Source of the DNA: Polyangium sp. 15x6 | GTDB lineage: Bacteria > Myxococcota_A > Polyangia > Polyangiales > Polyangiaceae | Direction of reading: 5' to 3' | Assembly: GCF_029960785.1 (NCBI RefSeq) | Contig: NZ_JASBQE010000045.1 | Span: forward strand, 32,037 to 96,036 | DNA: 64,000 bases | Shown here: positions 50,088 to 59,628 of the stretch, piece after piece | Numbering within the stretch: the first letter of the stretch is position 1 | How the letters are laid out: every line of letters starts with the position of its first letter | Notes under the pieces: model-generated | Databases searched by the model: none | What the model saw: the letters and a program-made list of their open reading frames with translations, nothing else | What the model was told of the DNA's origin: nothing | Translations under genes and position numbers: made by a program

Positions 50088-51752
50088 ATGGATGAGCACG
50101 AGCTAGAGCGCAGAGTCGGCACGGTCCTGTGCGGAAAGTGGACGCTCGAACGGCTGCTGGGTTCCGGCGGCATGGCGGCTGTTTACGTCGCCGTGCACAA
50201 GATCGGGCGGCGAGACGCCATTAAGATTCTCCACCCCGAGATCGCTCGCGTACCCGAGCTGCGCGCGCGGTTCGATCAGGAAGCGCGTGCCGTCAATCAA
50301 TTCGTGCATCCTGGAGCTGTCGAGATCCGCGATGTCGACACGACCGAGGACGGTTGCCCGTTCCTCGTCATGGAGCTGCTCGAGGGTGAGTCGCTCGCCA
50401 CGCGTGCCCGTCGCGGCCGGATGGATATATCCGAGATCCTGCGAATCATCGACGAGCTTTTGGACGTCCTCGCAGCGGCGCACGCGCATGGCATCGTCCA
50501 CCGCGACATCAAACCGGACAACTTGTTCTGCCTGCGCGACGGGCGCCTGAAGGTGCTCGACTTCGGTGTTGCCCGCGTGCGACAGGCGGCCAACTCCGTT
50601 CACACGCGCACCGGAACGACGCTCGGCACGATCGCGTACATGCCCCCGGAGCAAATCGCAGGCAAAGACGTCGATGCGCGCGCCGATGTGTTCGCGGTCG
50701 GAGCGACGATGTTTCGGCTGATCACGAGGAGGCGCATCCACGAGGCGCACTCCGATTCCGAGCTTCTCATCAAGATGTCTTCGCTGCCGGCGCCGTCACT
50801 CGCGAGCGTCGCTCCGGAGACGCCCCAGGCCGTGTGCGCCATCGTCGATCGAGCGCTCGCGTTCGAGCGCGATAAGCGCTACCCGAGCGCGAGGGCGATG
50901 CTGCAGGACATACGCGCAGTCCGAGCCGGCCAACCGCTCGCCATCCCCCAGCAGGTCGTCATAGCCGCGGCCTCCAGCCATCCAGATGAGGCGATCGGCA
51001 CTGACAAGACGGTGGCCGCTCCGCACGCAGCGGCGGCGGGGGCAGGACAGGGGCTCGTTCCTTCATCGGCCGCATCGGCGCGCGCTGGATCGGCGGTCGC
51101 TCCAGCGCGTGCGCCGTCCTCCACCGCGTCGGTCTTCACCCAGGCGACGCAGTGGACGGTGACCACGGTACGCGGACGAAGACTGCGATGGGCCGCGCTG
51201 GCGTTCCCGTTGCTCGGCGCAGGCGTGCTCGCCCTCGTGTATTACCGCGCGGTGCACGTCGATTCCGACGCGAGGCCTCCCGCGTCGAGCCGGGCGCTCG
51301 GGCCACTGGCCTCGTCGCCCACACGGAGCCCCGCGGGAACTCGCAGCACGGCTGCGGTTGTAGATCCCAGCCTCGCGAAGACGGGCGGCGACAAGCCTCG
51401 ACTGCCGAGCCAGGCGCCCCGCGGCAGCGGGCAAGGGGCTGGCGCCCTGCCGCATACCAACTGCATGACGACCAACGCCTGTGACTACGTGTGCGACGAC
51501 GCGTGCGAGGTCTCATGTAAAGACCCGCGCGGCTGCGAGATAGGAGCGCGCCGTGATGCGCTGGTAGACTGCACGGGATCGTTGACGTGCAAGGTCTCGT
51601 GCGAAGGGAATTGCGTGATCAACTGCATCGAGGGCACCCCATGCCTGGTGCACTGCACGCCGGGATCCCGATGCGTGTTCGGCGCGTGTCCGCAGCAAAT
51701 CGAGACCTGTGCGGGCGATATCACCGTGTGCGGAGCCGAATGCCCTGAATGA
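50088..51752 (+). CDS. Membrane Ser/Thr kinase with an 18-Cys extracytoplasmic domain
   Basis: A 554-residue Hanks-type kinase. The cytosolic catalytic domain (about 15-275) has GSGGMAAVY, AIKILHPE, HRDIKPDN near 138 and DFG. A Pro/Ala/Ser linker leads to one membrane helix (about 367-386, LAFPLLGAGVLALVYY). The outer part (about 400-554) ends with 90 residues carrying 18 Cys, many as Cys-x3-Cys in series (ACDYVCDDACEVSC, TCKVSCEGNCVINC), which suggests a disulfide-rich beta-solenoid. It could sense redox state, metals or wall fragments; the ligand is unknown. Its kinase domain is closely related to that at 57413-55935. The PBP gene follows 94 bp downstream. Confidence 0.94.
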   Translation: MDEHELERRVGTVLCGKWTLERLLGSGGMAAVYVAVHKIGRRDAIKILHPEIARVPELRARFDQEARAVNQFVHPGAVEIRDVDTTEDGCPFLVMELLEGESLATRARRGRMDISEILRIIDELLDVLAAAHAHGIVHRDIKPDNLFCLRDGRLKVLDFGVARVRQAANSVHTRTGTTLGTIAYMPPEQIAGKDVDARADVFAVGATMFRLITRRRIHEAHSDSELLIKMSSLPAPSLASVAPETPQAVCAIVDRALAFERDKRYPSARAMLQDIRAVRAGQPLAIPQQVVIAAASSHPDEAIGTDKTVAAPHAAAAGAGQGLVPSSAASARAGSAVAPARAPSSTASVFTQATQWTVTTVRGRRLRWAALAFPLLGAGVLALVYYRAVHVDSDARPPASSRALGPLASSPTRSPAGTRSTAAVVDPSLAKTGGDKPRLPSQAPRGSGQGAGALPHTNCMTTNACDYVCDDACEVSCKDPRGCEIGARRDALVDCTGSLTCKVSCEGNCVINCIEGTPCLVHCTPGSRCVFGACPQQIETCAGDITVCGAECPE

Positions 51753-51846
51753 CCGTTCTGTCACGCTCGCGTGGTACTCTCACGATCTCCTGCGAGAGGG
51801 CAATTCGAGCGCGCACGATCGGCTCACGAACATGCGGGGAGTGTAA

Positions 51847-54414
51847 ATGGCCACGAATCGGTTTGACAACCCTGACAAGGTCGCGTCGGGCGCGCGCTCG
51901 CCGCACGCCGTCCCTCCGACGATCCCCGACTGGTCGCCACCGCCCGCAGGAAATGCCGCAGGATCGTCGCCGGCCTCGCCCCCTGCGCAGCCGCCCGCAC
52001 CTGTCGAGCGGCCAGCTCGAGCGCGATTGTTCGCGCGGCTCGGTGATCGAATCGCCTCCGCGCTACGGATTTCCGCGAGGGCGCTTGGCCAAGCGAGCAC
52101 GGCTCGCCGAGCGCCGGATCAAGCCCACGAGCGCAGGCGAAAGGTGCCTTGGAAACGACGCTTGCGGCGGTGGATGTGGCGCATCGCTACGGCCGCTTCG
52201 ATATTGCTGGGCCTCGGTTTTCTTTCGTTTGCGGCCCTCATTTGGTACTACGGCCAAGGCCTGCCAGAGACCTCGGAGCTCAAGAACTACCGTCCGCCGC
52301 AGGTCACGCGCATCCTCGCGCGTGACGGGACACCGCTCGCGGAGCTCTTCACCGTGCGACGCACGGTCGTCCCGATCTCGGTGGTGCCAAAGAGCATGAA
52401 GTCCGCTGTCTTGGCTGCGGAAGACGCAAGCTTCTACTCGCACGAGGGGCTGAACTACTTCGGCATCCTGCGGGCACTTTTGGTGAACGTGTGGTCCGGG
52501 CGAACGCGCCAGGGCGGCAGCACGATCACCCAGCAAGTCGTCAAGAATGTGCTCCTCACGAACGAGCGCACCTTCGCGCGCAAGATCCGTGAGCTCATCC
52601 TCGCGCGCCGAATCGAACAGGAGCTCACGAAGGATGAGATCCTCGAGCTTTACCTCAATCACATCTATTTCGGGCACGGTCGCTACGGCATTGAAGAAGC
52701 AGCGCGGTACTACTTCGGCAAGAGCGTTCGAGACGTGCAGCTCGCCGAAGCCGCCACGCTCGCGGGCCTGGTCAAGGGGCCAAGCGTCTACTCTCCGCGC
52801 GTCGACCTTGCCAAGGCCGAGGAGCGGCAGCGCTACGTACTCCGGCAGATGGGCGACAAAGGATTCGCGCCGCTCGCCGACGTGGAAGCCGCCGCTCGCC
52901 AGAAAATCACCCTCGCCCCCCTGCCGGAAAACAATGCGGAGCTGGCGCCCGAGGTCGTGGCCGAGGTCGAGCGCGAGCTCGGCGCCGTGGTCGGCCCGCA
53001 GGCCGACGTCGGTGGCTACACGGTGACGACCACGATCGATCCAAAGCTGCAGACAGCGGCGAGGGCGGCGGTGCGCAATAACCTCGACGCGTACGCCGCA
53101 CGCCGCGGGCTCGTCGCTCCGCTCAAGCGTCGCAAGGACGATCCGGCTCCCTTCAAGGGAACCCCCACGCCGGGCAGTAGTCGCGTCTACAACGGCGTGG
53201 TCACGAAGGCCGACGACGGACGCGGCACGCTCACCGTGAGCGTCGGTACGGCCGAAGGCATCGTGAAGTTGGACAAAGCGACGCGCTATCATCCTCGCAA
53301 CCTGCCCCCTAGCCAGTTTGCCGAGGTCGGCAAGGTCGTGCGCGTCACCTTTGCCAACGGCGACCCGCAGAGCGGACGGCTGGAGCTCGCGCTTGGGCCC
53401 CAGGCTGCGCTCGTCGCCCTCGACGTCCGTACGGCCGAAGTGCTCGCCGTCGTCGGCGGCTATGACGCCGTGCGCGGCGCCCTCGATCGGACGAGGTCGG
53501 CGCATCGGCAGCCTGCCTCGACGTTCAAGCCGATCGTTTACAGCTACGGGATCCACACGCGCGCATTCACCGCGGCGTCGATTCTCGAGACCGATCCGGC
53601 CGCTCTCGGAGGGAAATACCGACCCGCCAACTACGACGAGAGCGACGGACAGTCTCCGCGTCGGCTGCGCGAGGCGCTTGCCACGAGCGTCAACGTCGCC
53701 GCGGTGTGGACGCTCGACAAGCTCGGGCCGGCCAAGGTCGCGGCGTGGGCGCAATCCCTGGGCATCACCTCGAAGCTCGGCGCGGATCTGTCGCTGGCGC
53801 TCGGAGCTTACGAGGTTACGCCGTTCGAGATGGTCGCCGCGTACAATACGTTCGCCGCTGGCGGTACGTACCGTGAGCCGGTGCTCATTCGGAGCATCAC
53901 CGGCCCGGACGGCAAGCCGCTGCCGCTGCCCGACGCAACGCCTCCACGCCGCGTGATGGATGAAGCCGAGGCCTACATCATGACGAGCCTCTTGCGTTCG
54001 GTCGTCGAGTCGGGGACAGCCAAGCGCGCGCGCACCATGACGATACCCGTCGCGGGCAAGACGGGCACCTCGAATGCCGCGAAAGACACCTGGTTCGTGG
54101 GTTACTCGCCGGCTATCGCGTGCGCCGTCTGGACGGGTTACGACGACGCCTCTCCGCTCGGCGCCGGCGAGACGGGCGGCACGACGTCGCTGCCGGCCTT
54201 CATCGCGTTCATGCAGGAGGCACACAAGACGACACCGCGTACCGACTTCGCCGCGCCGCCGGTCGGGCTCGTGCGCGTGCCCATCGATCCGCAGACCGGT
54301 CAACTCGCGGGTGTCGGGGGCATCGAGGAGGTGTTCCTTGCGGGCACCGAACCGACGGAGCCCACGGAGCTGCCGTCGAGCAACGAGCCTGCTCCCTCGC
54401 TGTGGCCTTTTTGA
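51847..54414 (+). CDS. Class A penicillin-binding protein (PBP1A type)
   Basis: An 855-residue bifunctional peptidoglycan synthase. A Pro/Ala-rich basic cytosolic N-terminus of about 110 residues precedes a membrane anchor (about 115-137). The GT51 glycosyltransferase has the catalytic Glu in AAEDASFYSHEG near 190 and GGSTITQQVVKN. The transpeptidase has the SxxK Ser near 558 (ASTFKPIVY), SVN, and KTGTS near 738. It polymerises glycan strands and cross-links peptides in the periplasm. The long cytosolic tail is a plausible kinase target. It lies between kinase genes on both sides and ends 7 bp from a convergent one. ATG 51847 follows GGGGAGTGTAA. Confidence 0.95.
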   Translation: MATNRFDNPDKVASGARSPHAVPPTIPDWSPPPAGNAAGSSPASPPAQPPAPVERPARARLFARLGDRIASALRISARALGQASTARRAPDQAHERRRKVPWKRRLRRWMWRIATAASILLGLGFLSFAALIWYYGQGLPETSELKNYRPPQVTRILARDGTPLAELFTVRRTVVPISVVPKSMKSAVLAAEDASFYSHEGLNYFGILRALLVNVWSGRTRQGGSTITQQVVKNVLLTNERTFARKIRELILARRIEQELTKDEILELYLNHIYFGHGRYGIEEAARYYFGKSVRDVQLAEAATLAGLVKGPSVYSPRVDLAKAEERQRYVLRQMGDKGFAPLADVEAAARQKITLAPLPENNAELAPEVVAEVERELGAVVGPQADVGGYTVTTTIDPKLQTAARAAVRNNLDAYAARRGLVAPLKRRKDDPAPFKGTPTPGSSRVYNGVVTKADDGRGTLTVSVGTAEGIVKLDKATRYHPRNLPPSQFAEVGKVVRVTFANGDPQSGRLELALGPQAALVALDVRTAEVLAVVGGYDAVRGALDRTRSAHRQPASTFKPIVYSYGIHTRAFTAASILETDPAALGGKYRPANYDESDGQSPRRLREALATSVNVAAVWTLDKLGPAKVAAWAQSLGITSKLGADLSLALGAYEVTPFEMVAAYNTFAAGGTYREPVLIRSITGPDGKPLPLPDATPPRRVMDEAEAYIMTSLLRSVVESGTAKRARTMTIPVAGKTGTSNAAKDTWFVGYSPAIACAVWTGYDDASPLGAGETGGTTSLPAFIAFMQEAHKTTPRTDFAAPPVGLVRVPIDPQTGQLAGVGGIEEVFLAGTEPTEPTELPSSNEPAPSLWPF

Positions 54415-54421
54415 GTCTCGG

Positions 54422-55693
54422 TCAGCTTTGCAGGATGGCGATCAAGAGCGCGATGCTGAGCAAGAGCAATACGACGATGGTCGCAATGAGCCACGGCCGC
54501 ATTGCCGGCGAGGTCCACCGGGACGCGAGCGATGTCGCGCTCGTCTGGTGCCCCGGAGCACCGAGGTGCATCGAAACGGTCGGCTCGATCTGCCTCGGCG
54601 CGCCCTCCATCGCCGCAATGGCCCCGTCGATGGCCGCGATCACGTTGGTCGCTGTCGGATAGCGTTGGGTTGGGTCTCGCTGGACGAGCCGCATCACGAT
54701 CGCCTCTACTTCGGGGCGGATACCTGCTCCCGGAGCACGCTGGCGGAGCGGGGGCGCATCCTCGAGGAGCCGCTGCCGGAAGGAAGATTGGCCGTCGCTC
54801 GCGTCGAACGGACTTCGCCCGGACAGCATTTCGTACAAAATGATTCCAAGCGCATACAGATCTGCGCGAGCATCGACGGCCTCCATGCCGCGCACGGCCT
54901 CCGGCGCGAGATAACTGAGCGTGCCGAGGACTTGGTCGGCAGCGGTGAGGTCCTGGCCTTTGCGCGCGGCCTCGCGGCTTTCGGTGGAAAGGAGCTCGAC
55001 GTTCACCTTGGCGAGGCCGAAATCGATGAGCTTGACCTGATCACGGGCGTCGAGAAGGATGTTCTGCGGCTTCACATCGCGGTGCACGATCGCCTTCGCG
55101 TGCACCGCCTCCAGAGCAGACGCGATCTGCCTCGCGATGTGGAGCGCGCGTCGCGCGGGGAGCGGCGCCGAGGCGATCACGTCCTGGAGCGGGGTGCCCT
55201 CGACATACTCGAGGACGAGAAAATGCGACCGATCCGGGAGCTGACCGAAGTCGCTCGCCGAGACCACGTTCGGATGCTGGATATGCGCCCCCGCGATCGC
55301 CTCGCGCTCGAACCGCGCCACGATCTGGGGAAGGTTCCGGGCGCTCGGCTGGAGGACTTTGATCGCGACCTGCTTGCGGAGGTGCACCTGCTCGCCGCGG
55401 TACACGGCTCCCATGCCGCCCTCCCCGAGAAGCTCGTGGACGCGGTACCTCTCCGAGATCAAGCTCCCGATCAGCGCTGGCGCTTTGTTGTCCGAGCGCA
55501 CCAACGTGGGTGCGTCATTGTCCGAACGCACCAACGTGGGTGCGTCGTCCGTCCACCGTGCCGTCGTCTTTTCTTCCCCAAGCGCCGAGCTCGAGAGCTC
55601 AACGACGGATGCGTCGCGTCGGTTCCCGAGCATCGGCACCGTGACGTCATCGTCGGTGCTCGAGCGCCCCTTGGGTGGGGTTATCCCTGCCAT
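54422..55693 (-). CDS. Membrane Ser/Thr kinase with a C-terminal anchor
   Basis: A 423-residue Hanks-type kinase. An N-terminal Thr/Asp-rich extension of about 70 residues contains two exact-type 10-residue repeats (DAPTLVRSDN), from a 30-bp tandem repeat near 55496-55555. The kinase domain (about 80-345) has GEGGMGAVY, AIKVLQPS, HRDVKPQN and LIDFGLAK. The protein ends in a membrane helix (about 400-420, LIATIVVLLLLSIALLIAIL) with no outer domain, so it would be tail-anchored with the kinase in the cytosol. The Thr repeats may be autophosphorylation or FHA-binding sites (inference). It converges with the PBP gene, 7 bp apart. Confidence 0.93.
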   Translation of the reverse strand: MAGITPPKGRSSTDDDVTVPMLGNRRDASVVELSSSALGEEKTTARWTDDAPTLVRSDNDAPTLVRSDNKAPALIGSLISERYRVHELLGEGGMGAVYRGEQVHLRKQVAIKVLQPSARNLPQIVARFEREAIAGAHIQHPNVVSASDFGQLPDRSHFLVLEYVEGTPLQDVIASAPLPARRALHIARQIASALEAVHAKAIVHRDVKPQNILLDARDQVKLIDFGLAKVNVELLSTESREAARKGQDLTAADQVLGTLSYLAPEAVRGMEAVDARADLYALGIILYEMLSGRSPFDASDGQSSFRQRLLEDAPPLRQRAPGAGIRPEVEAIVMRLVQRDPTQRYPTATNVIAAIDGAIAAMEGAPRQIEPTVSMHLGAPGHQTSATSLASRWTSPAMRPWLIATIVVLLLLSIALLIAILQS

Positions 55694-55934
55694 GCCGAGG
55701 AGTGTACACGGACAAAGGTGCGGAGAGCGGAGGAACCGCACCGTCGTCCGAGTGGACATCCTGCTCGATCCACCCACGACACGGAAAGCCCTGTAGTTCC
55801 GTGATGTTCGTGGAGTTGGTCCCGTACACCGACATCAGCCTACAAGGATGACCCCAGTGCATCGGGCCGTAGGCTCGCTGGGCGCCGCCCGCCTCGCCGG
55901 AGCCCAAAGCCCCGCCCCGAAGGTCGACACGAAG

Positions 55935-57413
55935 CTATTCCCATTGAAACTCGGAGGGGTGGTAGGCTTTGAGGCCGTCAACCGGGATGGGCCCTTCGGG
56001 AGTGCCGCTGCACACTTTGACGCCCTCGTCATTCGTGCGCACTGGATATGCATTCTTCAATTTCGACGTGACGCAAAACGGATATTTGCCGTCTTTGAGG
56101 AGGAGGCGATACTTGCCATTTGGGGCGGGCCGGCGCGTCGATGAGGGCCCAGCGGTCGAGGATGGCGTGCTGGTATTGGAAGACGCGGCCATCGTGCCGC
56201 TCGCCTTGTCCTCTCGAGACGTGTCATCGTCCGCGCTCTCACGAGTGTCTTCGGCGGAGTCCCCCGAACGAACAACGAAGAAGACAGCGGCGAGGCATAC
56301 AACGAGGACGACAGAGCCAATCACTGCAATCATCAAGAACCGAGAATTCGAGCCTGCTTCTGCGCTGGTTGCAGCAGATTGAGGCCGTCCGGACGTGGCC
56401 ATGGGTGCCTGCATCGCTTGGTCGGGAGCAGGAGTGACCATGGGTGCCTGCATCGCTTCGTCGGGAGCAGGAGCAGCCATCGTCGGCCCATCGACACTGA
56501 TTGCGGACGACACGTCGGCTCGGATCGACACCGGGACTGGCGCGTGAGGGGTAGCCTTGGCGCCCAGAACTCGCTCGATGTCTTCACGCATGGCGCGGGC
56601 CGTTGGATAGCGGCGCGATAGATCGAAAGCGAGCGCGCGATCGACGATGGCGCAAACCTCTGGGCTGACAGAGGGGGCAACGGTGCGCAGGGCCGGCGCA
56701 GGCAGCGTCGCCATTTTGATGAGGAGCTCGCTTTCCATGGAGCCCTCGTGCACATGGCGTTTTGCTAGGATTCGAAACATCGTTGCGCCAACGGCGAAGA
56801 CATCGGCCCGACCATCGATTTCGCGACCAGCGATTTGTTCGGGCGACATGTAAGGTATCGTCCCGAGCATCGAACCGACGCGTGTACGAACGGAGCCGCC
56901 CTGTTTCATTCGAGCAATCCCGAAGTCGAGGACTTTGACGCCGCCCGAAGAGGTCAAAAACAGATTATCAGGTTTGATGTCTCGATGAACGATGCCGAGC
57001 CCGTGCGCGACATCGAGCACTTCGAGCACGGTCGAGACGATGCGGAGCAGCTCGCGCTCCTCGATGCCGCCGGAGCGCTGAGCGCGCTTGCCGAGCGATT
57101 CACCATCGAGCAACTCCATCACCAAGAACGGCGAGCCATCTTCGCTCGTGTCAATGTCGAGGACATTGACGGCTGCGGGGTGACCGAGCTGGTTTACTGC
57201 AAGCGCCTCTTGCTCGAACCTGGCTCGATGCTCCTTGGAGACCGCGATTTCCGGATGGAGGATTTTGATTGCGCAGCGCCGGCCGATCCTGTGCGTCGCC
57301 TCGTAAACCGCAGCCATCCCGCCGACGCCGATGAGCGAATCGATGCGCCATTTGCCCCGGAGGACCGTTCCGATTCGTGCTGTATACTGTTTCAGCGCGG
57401 GATCATCACTCAT
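55935..57413 (-). CDS. Membrane Ser/Thr kinase, paralogue of the 50088 kinase
   Basis: A 492-residue kinase whose domain (about 15-275) is closely related to that at 50088, sharing blocks such as AIKILHPEIA, PFLVMELL and HRDIKPDNLF, and APSVSPEVCAIVDRALAF. A linker carries two 13-residue repeats (APDEAMQAPMVTP type, a 39-bp DNA repeat). One membrane helix (about 362-386) is followed by a Ser/Thr-rich stalk and a short outer domain (about 440-492) with two Cys (YPFCVTSK, VKVCSG). The outer domain is unrelated to the Cys-rich one of the paralogue. It may be a duplicate that took a new sensor. Confidence 0.94.
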   Translation of the reverse strand: MSDDPALKQYTARIGTVLRGKWRIDSLIGVGGMAAVYEATHRIGRRCAIKILHPEIAVSKEHRARFEQEALAVNQLGHPAAVNVLDIDTSEDGSPFLVMELLDGESLGKRAQRSGGIEERELLRIVSTVLEVLDVAHGLGIVHRDIKPDNLFLTSSGGVKVLDFGIARMKQGGSVRTRVGSMLGTIPYMSPEQIAGREIDGRADVFAVGATMFRILAKRHVHEGSMESELLIKMATLPAPALRTVAPSVSPEVCAIVDRALAFDLSRRYPTARAMREDIERVLGAKATPHAPVPVSIRADVSSAISVDGPTMAAPAPDEAMQAPMVTPAPDQAMQAPMATSGRPQSAATSAEAGSNSRFLMIAVIGSVVLVVCLAAVFFVVRSGDSAEDTRESADDDTSREDKASGTMAASSNTSTPSSTAGPSSTRRPAPNGKYRLLLKDGKYPFCVTSKLKNAYPVRTNDEGVKVCSGTPEGPIPVDGLKAYHPSEFQWE

Positions 57414-57821
57414 TGAGGTTCAGTCTCTCCAATGTATACCGGATGCGAGGACAGGTGAAACATCCCCCGAGCCGCGCGGCGCGGCTCGACGGTACCATGA
57501 GACGTTCTGCACCGCAATGGAACTTGCCCGCGGCGAGTAGCCCTGTCTTCGGATCGTGGACGAGCGGCATCGTGCCGCTCACGGCGCCGGCCTTGACGGG
57601 CTTCCATGTAGGGGGAAGGCCGGATGCTTGGCCCCCTTGGCGTTCTCCGCCTCCGCCCCACGCCTTCGCTTCCCCTCGCCTGGTCGCCCGCAGCGTGGCG
57701 CGGAAGGCAAAGCGCCGCGCCGTTGCCCTGAAGCCGGAAAGCGTTCCTCGGCAAATTCTGGTTTGCGTCGAGGCAACGAACGGCTGCATCGTTGACCTTT
57801 CGCCAAACGCATCGGCCCAAC
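57414..57821. other. Intergenic stretch without a supported gene
   Basis: Open frames exist on both strands of these 408 bp, but none has a good start or a recognisable domain, and they contradict one another. A minus-strand block (LPPTWKPVKAGAVSGTMPLV) looks the most protein-like and could be a gene remnant. The promoter of the kinase ending at 55935 should lie in the first 100 bp. Confidence 0.4.
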
Positions 57822-58181
57822 TCAATCCCGCACCTCGCCGACGAGGTAGGTCTCGAGGAGCTGCCAGGCCTGCGGGGAATGGGATCGCCCGCGTTCCTTG
57901 GTCTCGAAGGCCATCGTGCTCTCCTTGCCGCAATGGTCGGTGATCGTCCGTGGGGGCGCGGGATGCGCGGAGATGTAATCGGACACGTCGTACACCTTGC
58001 CGCGGATCACGAGCCAGCAATCTTCGGGTCGGTCGTGGTGTGCGACCTCGGCGCGGCTCAGGAGCCGCGCTTCTCGGGGCGCAGCGGGGTTACGGAATCT
58101 CTGTACGGCGAGGCTCACGAGCGTGCCCCACGCGAGTACGAAGGCGAGCACGGCGACGACGACGACGCGCCGGGAGTTCAT
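57822..58181 (-). CDS. Membrane-anchored cytochrome b5-like protein
   Basis: A 119-residue protein with an N-terminal membrane helix (about 5-27, VVVVAVLAFVLAWGTLVSL) and a cytochrome b5-type haem domain. The core has CWLVIRGKVYDVSDYISAHP with the first haem His; the usual HPGG is replaced by HPAPP. The second His is likely in RGRSHSPQAW near residue 102. It should carry electrons at the membrane. Its ATG overlaps the stop of the upstream reductase gene by four bases, so the two are coupled. Confidence 0.85.
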   Translation of the reverse strand: MNSRRVVVVAVLAFVLAWGTLVSLAVQRFRNPAAPREARLLSRAEVAHHDRPEDCWLVIRGKVYDVSDYISAHPAPPRTITDHCGKESTMAFETKERGRSHSPQAWQLLETYLVGEVRD

Positions 58182-59563
58182 CGCGCCATGCCCTCCTCGG
58201 CATGGATGCGGGACGCTGGCACCCCGTGCGCGCGTAGAGCTCGACGGAGAGCATCGATCATGGCCGGCGGACCGGCGAGCATGAACTCTTTCCCTTCGAG
58301 CGAGCCCACGCGTGATTCGATGGCGGAGATCGTCGGCAGTCCGTCGGTGTCCTCGTAGATCGTGTGAATACGCATGTTGGAACGATCCCGGGCGAACGCC
58401 CGCAGATCCTCCAGGTAGAGCGCCGCGCCTTCGTTCGCGGCGCAGTACACGATGTCGATCGACGGCTCGTCGGCGGCGATGATCGAGGCACGGCCCAGGA
58501 ACGGCGTCACGCCGATACCTCCGCCGATCCAGACCTGCGGGCGACTCTGCGTTTTCGGGGGAAACAGCCCGCCGAAGGGCCCCTGGACGACGGCCTCCGT
58601 GCCGACCGTGACATCCTGGACGTGCCGCGTACAGAAGCCCAGCGCTTTGACGGAGACGCGGAGACGTGGATCGTCGGGATGACCAGTCAGGGTATAAGGA
58701 TGGGACTCACCGCACGCTCGATAGTCGGGAGAGTCACGCATAGCGAGGTACACGAACTGACCCGCCTCGAAGCGAAGCGCCTTGTCGAGGGGTTCGAGCA
58801 CGAGATCCACGACCTTCGGTCCTCGGCGCCGCACGCTCGTGATCCGGTAGCGGAGGCCTCGCCAGGGCGGATCTTCCGCGAGGAGGCGATGCGCGAAGCC
58901 GAGGACCCCCAGAGTGACGAGCCCGAGCGCGAGCCCGGCAGCCACCGAGCCGCGGTAGGCCGTGACCAGGTGCCAGACCATGGCGCCGTACGAAAGCCCC
59001 ATGGCCCGGTGCCATCGACGCCAGCGACGAAACGGCATGCGTTGCGCGACGGTCACGACGAAAAAGAAGAGGAACAGGAGCAACGCAAGCCAGCCCGAAA
59101 ACACGACCTTGGACGACGGATCGGGCCAGAGGAGGCGGAGCGCCGCGGCCGGCTCGACTCGAAGGGCGCCGAGCGCAAGCGCGAGCGGGTGGACGAGGAG
59201 CAGCAAAAACCCCGCGACCCCGAGCGCGTGATGGGCCTGGTAGACGTGCCCGAGCCCTCGGAATGCCCGATCGAGCCAGGTCAGGCGCAGCATGAGCAGC
59301 ATCGAGACCGCGAACAGGCCGGCAGCGGCAAACCCCGTGAACCGAGCAAATCCGTGCCAGGTGAGCGCGTCCGCGCCCGCGGAACACGCCCACGTGAGCG
59401 TGGGCGTCACCGCGAGGGCGGTGGCGACGAGCAGGGGGAGGCGGGCCGGAAGTGTCAGCACGAGCTCGTCTTTTGCCTTTTGCAAGCATGGGACCACACT
59501 GGATACGACGTGTTTGCGAGCAGGAATGGGAGGCGACCGACCAGAATCAGGGAAGCGCGGCAT
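58178..59563 (-). CDS. Ferric-reductase-like flavocytochrome with FAD/NAD(P) domains
   Basis: A protein of about 461 residues. The N-terminal half has five or six membrane helices of the ferric-reductase-like type with paired His for haem b (YQAHHALGVAG, LVHPLAL, WHRAMG, VWHLVTAY). The C-terminal half is a ferredoxin-reductase module: FAD site near SHPYTLTGHPDD and NAD(P) site WIGGGIGVTPFLGR, ending with AGPPAMIDAL. It would move electrons from NAD(P)H across the membrane. The start is uncertain: ATG 59563 is used, but GTG starts downstream would begin nearer the first helix. It is coupled to the cytochrome b5-like gene and divergent from a small cytochrome c. Confidence 0.88.
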   Translation of the reverse strand: MPRFPDSGRSPPIPARKHVVSSVVPCLQKAKDELVLTLPARLPLLVATALAVTPTLTWACSAGADALTWHGFARFTGFAAAGLFAVSMLLMLRLTWLDRAFRGLGHVYQAHHALGVAGFLLLLVHPLALALGALRVEPAAALRLLWPDPSSKVVFSGWLALLLFLFFFVVTVAQRMPFRRWRRWHRAMGLSYGAMVWHLVTAYRGSVAAGLALGLVTLGVLGFAHRLLAEDPPWRGLRYRITSVRRRGPKVVDLVLEPLDKALRFEAGQFVYLAMRDSPDYRACGESHPYTLTGHPDDPRLRVSVKALGFCTRHVQDVTVGTEAVVQGPFGGLFPPKTQSRPQVWIGGGIGVTPFLGRASIIAADEPSIDIVYCAANEGAALYLEDLRAFARDRSNMRIHTIYEDTDGLPTISAIESRVGSLEGKEFMLAGPPAMIDALRRALRAHGVPASRIHAEEGMAR

Positions 59564-59628
59564 GTGGACTGCATGAGAGCCTATTCGCGGCGCATCCCCA
59601 TCGAGCGCCGCTCGCACAGGAGGTCACC

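Noticed and set aside
57377..57943. A 188-codon plus-strand frame
   Set aside because: It runs over the 5' end of the kinase gene and the 3' end of the b5 gene in antisense, and shows no domain or start signal.
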